The notes under the pieces are model-generated. The model was not told where the DNA came from. It made no database searches and was given only the letters and a program-made list of their open reading frames with translations. Position numbers and translations under genes: made by a program. Shown piece after piece: positions 33,921 through 39,185 of a stretch of 39,185 bases of DNA (the stretch's first letter is position 1; every line of letters starts with the position of its first letter). Source of the stretch: Acidobacteriota bacterium (lineage in GTDB: Bacteria > Acidobacteriota > Terriglobia > UBA7540); NCBI GenBank assembly GCA_021787735.1, contig JAJYLL010000041.1:1-39185 (forward strand), given 5' to 3'.

Positions 33921-33935
33921 CGGAGAACTTCTCCG
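33921..33935. promoter_or_regulatory. 15-bp palindrome before the sigma factor gene
   Basis: CGGAGAA (33921-33927), a central C and TTCTCCG (33929-33935) form a perfect palindrome between two possible start codons (33899 and 33956). The same 7-mers in reverse order form the hairpin before the GWxTD gene (8176-8192). It may be an operator or affect translation. Confidence 0.4.
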
Positions 33936-33955
33936 AAAGGAATTCTGGATTCATA

Positions 33956-34558
33956 ATGGAAACTCATCCTCAAGCTGGTGCTCTCAGCGATGAATCGGTC
34001 CTGGTGGCCGAGGCGAAGGCCGGCAGTTATGCGGCCTTCGAAGAGTTGGTCAACCGGTATGAAAAAAAGATTTACCGCCTGGGTCTGAATGTTACGGGCA
34101 ATCCCGAAGATGCCGAAGACATGCTCCAGGAAACCTTCCTGAAGGCCTTTGAGCATCTGCAGGATTTCCGTGAGGACTCCCGTTTTTATACCTGGATTGT
34201 GCGTATTGCAATCAATCAGGGATTGATGAAGCTCCGGAAACGCCGCAGCAGCAAAGAAGTGCAGATCGAGGATACCTCAAATGATGATGGCGAGGTTATC
34301 CCCAGAGACTTTGCCGATTGGCGCCCTAATCCGGAGGAGGAACTTGAGCGGACGGAGCTCGAAGAGATTCTGCAAAATGCCGCTCGCTTACTGCCAATGA
34401 CTTTCCGAACCGTCTTTTTTCTTCGGGATGTTGAAGGTCTCTCGACTGAAGAAACGGCGGAAATGCTTAATTTGTCTGAAGGTGCGGTTAAGGCCCGTCT
34501 GTTCCGGGCACGCCTTCGCCTTCGCGAGGAGTTAAGCAAGACTCTTAAACGAGGTTAA
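33956..34558 (+). CDS. ECF-family RNA polymerase sigma factor
   Basis: This is 200 residues from the ATG at 33956. An in-frame ATG at 33899 would add 19 residues, but it has no ribosome site and would place the palindrome inside the gene; the 33956 start has a modest GGA site and an AAAGGA further up. Region 2 spans about 25-95 (YAAFEELVNRYEKKIYRLG, DAEDMLQETFLKAFEHLQDF, SRFYTWIVRIAINQGLMKLRKRR). Region 4 spans about 140-195 (LLPMTFRTVFFLRDVEGLSTEETAEMLNLSEGAVKARLFRAR). An acidic linker joins them. It is an RpoE-type group IV sigma factor. Its anti-sigma gene follows after 6 nt, and a candidate autoregulatory promoter precedes it. Confidence 0.94.
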   Translation: METHPQAGALSDESVLVAEAKAGSYAAFEELVNRYEKKIYRLGLNVTGNPEDAEDMLQETFLKAFEHLQDFREDSRFYTWIVRIAINQGLMKLRKRRSSKEVQIEDTSNDDGEVIPRDFADWRPNPEEELERTELEEILQNAARLLPMTFRTVFFLRDVEGLSTEETAEMLNLSEGAVKARLFRARLRLREELSKTLKRG

Positions 34559-34564
34559 GCATTC

Positions 34565-34804
34565 GTGAACTGCAAAGACGCGCTCCGACAAATTTCGGGT
34601 TACCTGGACGGGAACATGGATGATGAGCTGAAAAGCATGTTGCAAGTTCATCTCAAGTGTTGCCATCACTGCCAGATTGTTTTTGATACCACGAAGAAGA
34701 CAATCGAACTTTATTGCGATGGTAAGCTGTTTCCGCTTCCCAATACGGTCCGTGAGCGCCTGCACGACGCGCTGCGCGCAAAGTGGGAATCCCGCAGTAA
34801 GTAG
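34565..34804 (+). CDS. Soluble zinc-binding anti-sigma factor (zf-HC2)
   Basis: This 79-residue protein starts at GTG 34565, six bases after the sigma stop, with GAGG ten bases upstream. It carries the ZAS/zf-HC2 pattern: Cys3 in MNCKDAL, SGYLDGNMDDE, and His29-x3-Cys33-x2-Cys36 in HLKCCHHC. It has no membrane helix, unlike many RseA-type anti-sigmas, so it should act in the cytoplasm. In the ZAS family the zinc thiols can sense oxidants and release the sigma factor, as in RsrA. An extra Cys32 and two further His residues beside the motif could add to redox or metal sensing. Its pairing with the upstream ECF factor is inferred from family and position. Confidence 0.88.
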   Translation: MNCKDALRQISGYLDGNMDDELKSMLQVHLKCCHHCQIVFDTTKKTIELYCDGKLFPLPNTVRERLHDALRAKWESRSK

Positions 34805-34915
34805 CAGGCAAGATCTTTTCCTCTCCCTTTTGTTCTGCGTTCCGATTGCCCCGGTACGGACCCCCGCGTTATTCCATCAACTCTCCATGGCGCAGCATGA
34901 AGGCTGGCCTTTGTT

Positions 34916-34944
34916 TTGCCCCCAGGACTTTGCCAACTTATAAT
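34916..34944 (+). promoter_or_regulatory. Sigma-70 promoter for the second uvrA
   Basis: TTGCCC (34916-34921), a 17-nt spacer and a perfect TATAAT (34939-34944) lie about 93 nt before the uvrA-like ATG. The leader of about 85 nt has no clear structure except a short ATTCC/GGAAT repeat that overlaps the GGGAA ribosome site. The rest of the 232-nt gap holds nothing recognised. Confidence 0.55.
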
Positions 34945-35036
34945 TAAGAGTTTGGACTCGTAGCTCGGTCGCGATCTGTGCAAATACCGCCTCCAGACGG
35001 GGAAGGAAGCGGTTACGCAAGATTCCTGGGAATAGC

Positions 35037-38000
35037 ATGAAAAAGCAGGTGATGAAAGACCGTGATGTTGCTCTTCCTGACGTAAATCCTCTTAATCACG
35101 AGGCAGGAAAGGCTCTGAACGGATCACCATCCAGCGTGCTGGATTCCTGCGCGCCGGAAGCGGACCGTGAGAACGGTGCGATTGTTGTTCGCGGGGCCCG
35201 CGTCCACAACCTGAAGGGCGTGGATTGCGAAATCCCGCACAACCGCCTGACGGTTGTCACCGGCCTTTCGGGTTCGGGCAAATCCAGCCTGGCCTTTGAC
35301 ACTCTCTACGCGGAAGGCCAGCGCCGCTACGTGGAATCGCTTTCCGCTTACGCGCGGCAGTTCCTGGAGCGGATGGAGAAGCCCGATGTGGACGATATTG
35401 AGGGCATCGCTCCAGCCGTTGCGATCCGGCAGAAGAACCTGACTCGCAATCCCCGTTCGACCGTTGCCACTTCAACTGAAATCTACGATTATCTTCGGCT
35501 CCTGTTTGCGAGAATCGGAACTACAACATGCCCGCAATGTGGCCAGGTGGTTCAAAAGGACCATGTGGATGGCATCGCCGACCAGGTGTTGAGCCTTGGA
35601 GAAGGACGCAGGTTTTATGTCCTGTTCAGGCTGAACCCGGATCCGATTGAAGAAGCGCCCACGGAGAAGAAGGATCGGCTACGGAAAACTGGCGTGCGCC
35701 CACGCAAACAGAAGGCTTCGTCAAATGCCCAAGAACCACGAGACTCCGGGGCTGTAGCCATTAGTGATTTCCTCAAGCACCATCTGTTCCTCTTGCGCCA
35801 GCGCGGTTTCAACCGCCTCTTTCAGGGTGACAAGGTCTTTGAGTTTTCCACGCCTGAGTCGCTTCTCGACATTGATTTCAGTAAGCCGGTATTTATTCTG
35901 GTTGACCGGCTCGCCGTCCGCCCGGACATTCGTCAGCGACTCATTGACTCGGTCGAGATCTGCTACCGTGAGGGCGGCGAGGCCATGATTGCGCTGTTGC
36001 CAGGGACACCTGAAGACAAGACGGAGTGGCTTAGCTTTAATGAGCGTTTCGAATGTAAGCGATGCCGAATTGTTTTTCCCGAGCCGCAGCCCTCCTTCTT
36101 CTCTTTTAATAACCCTGCCGGCGCCTGCCCGCGGTGCCAGGGGTTTGGGAACACGATTGATTTCGATCCCGATCTGGTGGTTCCCGACAAGAAAAAGACG
36201 CTTGGCGAGGGTGCCATTGAACCCTGGACCAAGCCGCGCTATCGCAGCCTTCAGCAGGAAATGAAGTCAGCGGCGCGAACTCACGGTGTTCCGTTGAATG
36301 TTCCTTTCTATCGATTGTCGGCCCGGCATCAACAATGGGTCATGGATGGCGATGAGGAGTTCGGCGGGGTTCGGGGATTTTTCAAATATCTCGAGCGCAA
36401 AAAGTACAAACTTCATATCCGCGTGTTTCTCAGCCGTTACCGCGGATATGCGACCTGCTCGGAATGCCACGGCGGGCGCCTGCGGCGGGAGGCCATTAAC
36501 GTTTCGATTGAGGGGAAGAACATTGTTGAAGTCTGCAACCTGTCAATTCAGGATGCCCGCAACTTCTTTAATGGTCTAAGTCTCAGCCCTTCCCAGGGCG
36601 AAGTGGCGGAGAGAGTGCTTGAAGAGATCCGCTCGCGGCTGGATTTCCTTTACAAAGTCGGACTGGAGTATCTGACGCTTGACCGGCTCGCTTCCACGTT
36701 GTCCGGGGGCGAGTCTCAAAGGATTCAGCTTGCAACGGCGCTGGGCTCCAATCTGGTCGGGACGCTTTACGTGCTGGATGAACCTTCTATCGGCCTCCAC
36801 TCCAGGGATACGGACCGTCTGATCGGAATTCTCAAGAACTTGCGGGACATTGGGAATACTATCCTGGTGGTTGAGCACGATCCGGAGATGATCCGCAATG
36901 CCGACAAAATTCTGGACTTGGGCCCCGGTGCGGGCGAGCACGGCGGCCGCATTATTTACTCCGGGGACTACGAAGGCCTGGTTAAAGATTCTCATTCGCT
37001 GATGGGTTGCTACCTGACGGGTGAGTTGAGTGTTCCCATGCCGATGGAGCGGCGCAAGCCGGGAAAGTCGTGGCTGCGCATTCGCGGAGCAAGACAACAC
37101 AATTTGAAATCGATTGATGTGGACATTCCCCTGGGACTGATGGTTTGCGTCAGCGGAGTATCGGGTTCGGGAAAGTCAACACTTGTGCATGATGTGTTGT
37201 ACAACGCCATAATGTTGCGGCGGGGCAATGCGGCTTCCAAGGTTGAGCTGGACTCCATTGAAGGCGATGAAAAGTTCTCGGACGTCATCCTCGTAGACCA
37301 GTCACCACTTGGCCGGACGCCGCGATCAAACCCCGTGACTTACATCAAAGCGTTTGACGGCATCCGTGAAGCTTTTGCCTCCACTCCGGAGGCCAGGAAG
37401 CACGGATTTTCGCCGGGCCGCTTTTCTTTTAACATTCCCGGCGGCCGCTGTGAGACCTGCCAGGGCGACGGAACGGTGACCGTAGAGATGCAGTTTCTGG
37501 CAGATATCGAACTGGTCTGTGAAGAGTGTCACGGCATGCGGTTTAAGCCGGCGCTCCTGGACGTTCGATATAAAGGGAAGAACATCCATGAGGCTCTCCA
37601 GATGACGGTGAAAGAGGCGCTTTCTTTTTTTGCCGGGGTACTGTCCGTGGCGAACAAAATCCGCGTTCTGGATGAGGTTGGCCTGGGTTACCTACGACTA
37701 GGTCAATCGGCTACAACTTTGTCGGGTGGAGAAGCGCAGAGAGTTCGGCTGGCGGCCTACATGGCCCATCCCGCTACCTCGCACCCGCTTTTTATATTCG
37801 ACGAGCCTACGACGGGTCTCCACTTTGACGACATTGCGAAACTGCTCACGGCCTTTCGTCGGCTGATTGATACTGGAGCCACGGTGCTGATTATCGAACA
37901 CAACCTGGATGTGCTGAAGGCAGCGGACTGGGTCATCGATCTCGGTCCGGAAGGCGGTGATGCCGGTGGATTAGTTGTGGCGACGGGCACTCCTGAGCAA

Positions 38001-38075
38001 GTTGCCGCCAACCCGCAATCCTACACCGGAAAGTTCCTCGCGGAGCATCTCTCTGGAGGCGCAGCACGCACTTAA
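35037..38075 (+). CDS. UvrA paralogue with divergent UvrB-binding region
   Basis: This 1012-residue protein carries both ABC halves of UvrA. The first Walker [10 protein letters not shown] is at 76-84 after an extra N-terminal stretch of about 45 residues. The zinc module (CKRC...CPRCQG), first signature TLSGGESQRIQLATALG, second Walker [10 protein letters not shown], insertion-domain zinc finger (CETCQGDG...CEECHG), second signature [16 protein letters not shown] and [14 protein letters not shown] are all intact. In the UvrB-binding region (about 190-330) a basic linker (EKKDRLRKTGVRPRKQKASS) replaces the usual sequence, and VILVDRLAVRPDIRQRL-type residues resume later. Interaction with UvrB is therefore uncertain. 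Paralogues of this kind are linked to damage tolerance or drug resistance in some bacteria. It has its own promoter. Confidence 0.9.
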   Translation: MKKQVMKDRDVALPDVNPLNHEAGKALNGSPSSVLDSCAPEADRENGAIVVRGARVHNLKGVDCEIPHNRLTVVTGLSGSGKSSLAFDTLYAEGQRRYVESLSAYARQFLERMEKPDVDDIEGIAPAVAIRQKNLTRNPRSTVATSTEIYDYLRLLFARIGTTTCPQCGQVVQKDHVDGIADQVLSLGEGRRFYVLFRLNPDPIEEAPTEKKDRLRKTGVRPRKQKASSNAQEPRDSGAVAISDFLKHHLFLLRQRGFNRLFQGDKVFEFSTPESLLDIDFSKPVFILVDRLAVRPDIRQRLIDSVEICYREGGEAMIALLPGTPEDKTEWLSFNERFECKRCRIVFPEPQPSFFSFNNPAGACPRCQGFGNTIDFDPDLVVPDKKKTLGEGAIEPWTKPRYRSLQQEMKSAARTHGVPLNVPFYRLSARHQQWVMDGDEEFGGVRGFFKYLERKKYKLHIRVFLSRYRGYATCSECHGGRLRREAINVSIEGKNIVEVCNLSIQDARNFFNGLSLSPSQGEVAERVLEEIRSRLDFLYKVGLEYLTLDRLASTLSGGESQRIQLATALGSNLVGTLYVLDEPSIGLHSRDTDRLIGILKNLRDIGNTILVVEHDPEMIRNADKILDLGPGAGEHGGRIIYSGDYEGLVKDSHSLMGCYLTGELSVPMPMERRKPGKSWLRIRGARQHNLKSIDVDIPLGLMVCVSGVSGSGKSTLVHDVLYNAIMLRRGNAASKVELDSIEGDEKFSDVILVDQSPLGRTPRSNPVTYIKAFDGIREAFASTPEARKHGFSPGRFSFNIPGGRCETCQGDGTVTVEMQFLADIELVCEECHGMRFKPALLDVRYKGKNIHEALQMTVKEALSFFAGVLSVANKIRVLDEVGLGYLRLGQSATTLSGGEAQRVRLAAYMAHPATSHPLFIFDEPTTGLHFDDIAKLLTAFRRLIDTGATVLIIEHNLDVLKAADWVIDLGPEGGDAGGLVVATGTPEQVAANPQSYTGKFLAEHLSGGAART

Positions 38076-38083
38076 CTTTCCTT

Positions 38084-38145
38084 CCCGGCTGTTTGTGGCA
38101 TTTTCAACCCAGATAAGACAATTCGCCTTGCCACAAATTCCCGGG
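38084..38145. repeat. Long inverted repeat after the second uvrA
   Basis: Two 17-nt arms (38084-38100 and 38129-38145) pair at 14 positions: the outer CCCGG/CCGGG and the inner TTTGTGGCA/TGCCACAAA are perfect, and three central bases mismatch. The 28-nt loop begins with TTTT. It starts 8 nt after the stop codon, so a terminator is the simplest reading, but a small mobile repeat is possible. Confidence 0.5.
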
Positions 38146-38190
38146 AGTTGATTGAATACAAACAGGCTCGGCACTTGTTGCATGAGCCGA

Positions 38191-38196
38191 TATAAT
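38191..38196 (+). promoter_or_regulatory. -10 box placed for a leaderless mRNA
   Basis: A perfect TATAAT ends 7 nt before the ATG at 38204, exactly where transcription would normally start. No ribosome-binding site precedes that ATG (the bases are ATGGGTG). The -35 region is weak. Together these suggest a leaderless transcript. Confidence 0.5.
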
Positions 38197-38203
38197 ATGG
38201 GTG

Positions 38204-38758
38204 ATGAGATCACCCCTCCGCATGGTCGCTGCTGCAGCCTGTCTTTTTATTCTTGGGCAGCTTTTTGCCCATGCCGCGCCCGGCGGTGCCGACGATAAAG
38301 AGCAGAATCTGATTGCCAGGATCGCACACGAGACGAACCCTGGCAAGAAGGCCAAGCTCCAGCTTCGCCTGGCGAAATTGAAGTTGGCGGAGGCTGACCA
38401 TGCTTATCGGTCCCGGAACTTTGAGGGTGGGAAGGCAATCCTCAAGCAATACCTTGATGAGGTACGGAATTCCTGGGCCACTCTTCAGGGTACCGGCAGC
38501 GCCATCAGAAAGCATCTGGGAGCGTTGAAGGCACTGGAGATTTCTCTGCGGGAAAACGACCGTTTCCTGGAAGATTTGCGGCATCGGGTGCCCTATCCTG
38601 AAAGTGACTTTGTCAAGGAGGTTGAAAAGGAGAGCAGCGAGGTTCACAGTCAAGTGTTGGACGCAATTTTCCCGGAGGGCTACACCCCAAAGAGAAAAAG
38701 AAAGCCTTCGCCACCTGAGAGTTTGGGTCCGGTCATAGCTGCTCCTGCCAAGTCATGA
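38204..38758 (+). CDS. Secreted helical protein of unknown family
   Basis: This is 184 residues from the ATG at 38204; a GTG at 38201 is adjacent. A signal peptide (about 1-24) ends near AHA-APG. The mature part is almost entirely helical and charged, with NPGKKAKLQLRLAKLKLAEADHAYRSRNFEGG and KAILKQYLDEVRNSWATL, then IRKHLGALKALEISLRENDRFLEDLRHRV, and a Lys/Arg/Pro-rich tail. I do not recognise the family. The start overlaps with no other gene; the stop overlaps the next ATG by 4 nt (ATGA). The next protein repeats the same helix pattern, so the two look like paralogues that work together, possibly as a periplasmic complex. Confidence 0.75.
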   Translation: MRSPLRMVAAAACLFILGQLFAHAAPGGADDKEQNLIARIAHETNPGKKAKLQLRLAKLKLAEADHAYRSRNFEGGKAILKQYLDEVRNSWATLQGTGSAIRKHLGALKALEISLRENDRFLEDLRHRVPYPESDFVKEVEKESSEVHSQVLDAIFPEGYTPKRKRKPSPPESLGPVIAAPAKS

Positions 38759-39185
38759 AACGTTTTTGGGTTTGCCTTGAATTCGGCGTAGTTGTACTTC
38801 TGGTGGCGGCGCCGCGATGTATTTGGGCGCAGAACAAGGATTACCTGACTTCGGCCGAGGTGAACAAGCTGCGTGACGCCCAGGATCCATCCCAACGCAT
38901 CAAGGTTTACCTTTCCTTTCAACAGGATCGTTTGAATCGTATCGCAGCGGCGAGTGAATCCAGCGACGATTCTCGTGACCGCGTTGGTGATCTGCTTGAC
39001 CAGTATATTTCCATTGATGACGAGCTCAAGGACTGGATCCAATATCAGTACGATCACGAAGGCGACATGCGAAAGGGTCTCCGGGCGCTTCTGGACGAGG
39101 GGCCAAAGCAATTGGAAATTCTGCGACACCTTCAGAGCTCACCCGACGCCAGCGAAAAGGACCATGCGAGCTCGCTTCAGGATGC
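38755..39185 (+). CDS. Secreted helical protein, partial at window end
   Basis: The frame from the ATG at 38755 is open to the window edge (143 codons). A signal peptide (about 1-26) ends near IWAQ-NKD. The mature sequence shares with the preceding gene the order of a D/N-P-x-K/Q-R motif (DAQDPSQRIKVYLSFQQDRL), a Ser/Asp-rich link, a helix ending LLDQYISIDDELKDWI, and MRKGLRALLDEGPKQLEILRHL. The family was not recognised and the C-terminus is missing. The 4-nt overlap with the previous stop points to coupled translation. Codon use resembles the neighbours, so there is no sign of transfer. Confidence 0.75.
   Translation, partial: MKRFWVCLEFGVVVLLVAAPRCIWAQNKDYLTSAEVNKLRDAQDPSQRIKVYLSFQQDRLNRIAAASESSDDSRDRVGDLLDQYISIDDELKDWIQYQYDHEGDMRKGLRALLDEGPKQLEILRHLQSSPDASEKDHASSLQD

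Noticed and set aside
38166-38184. Sigma-54 promoter (GGCAC...TTGCA) before the secreted helical gene
   Set aside because: The GG and GC pairs are 8 nt apart instead of 10, so the site would not be read by sigma-54.
1-39185. CRISPR array, tRNA, rRNA, integrase, transposase or prophage genes
   Set aside because: Looked for on both strands; no regularly spaced repeats, cloverleaf with conserved arms, or such protein motifs were recognised.

Overview
The window looks like a chromosomal segment of an Acidobacteriota-type bacterium. This is inferred from gene content, not from a marker gene: a GWxTD-domain protein, several Oar-like outer-membrane barrels (carboxypeptidase-regulatory domain plus beta-barrel), DUF4382/DUF5666 secreted proteins, split MacB-type ABC permeases and two uvrA paralogues. 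No rRNA, tRNA, CRISPR array, integrase or transposase was recognised. At least 25 protein genes are supported, two of them cut by the window edges.

Layout. 1-2621: housekeeping genes, with the 3' end of purD, purE, msrB on the opposite strand, and mtnA. The gaps here hold small palindromic repeats of the intergenic-repeat type. 2729-7696 (minus): an operon for a MacA-like adaptor, an ABC ATPase and two MacB-like permeases, an envelope efflux or lipoprotein-handling system. It is preceded by a candidate ECF-type promoter. 8198-11832 (plus): a GWxTD protein followed by a barrel with a carboxypeptidase-regulatory domain. 12127-16348 (plus): a histidine kinase with an extracytoplasmic PDZ domain and about ten membrane segments, overlapping its NtrC-type response regulator, whose sigma-54 contact loop reads GAFTSA instead of GAFTGA. 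16431-20196 (minus): a CPBP membrane protease and canonical uvrA.

20448-25001 (minus): the most unusual unit. A barrel related to the Oar-like receptors has its own signal peptide but no visible regulatory or plug domain. It is translationally coupled to a VWA-like secreted protein, which is followed 4 nt later by a membrane-anchored coiled-coil protein. The promoter (TTGTCA-18-TATAAT) is bracketed by a perfect inverted repeat. 25291-29507 (minus): a full-length TonB-dependent-receptor-like protein with a Gly/His-rich loop, and a DUF5666 protein upstream. About 960 bp without a convincing gene separates these from a divergent DUF4382/DUF5666 lipoprotein-like gene (30470-32086).

32164-33704 (minus): an AlkA-type glycosylase overlapping a DinB-family protein by 4 nt. 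33956-34804 (plus): an ECF sigma factor and a soluble zinc-binding anti-sigma factor, with a candidate autoregulatory promoter (TGAAAC-N15-CGTA) that resembles the one before the efflux operon (GGAACC-N16-CGTA). 35037-38075 (plus): a second uvrA with an N-terminal extension and a divergent UvrB-binding region. 38204 to the end: two coupled secreted helical proteins that appear to be paralogues; the first may be read from a leaderless mRNA.

Overall the window mixes DNA and protein repair (uvrA x2, alkA, dinB, msrB) with envelope biology and signalling. The two regulatory pairs (kinase/NtrC and ECF/anti-sigma) plausibly control the envelope genes, but only the ECF link has any sequence support here, and it is weak.
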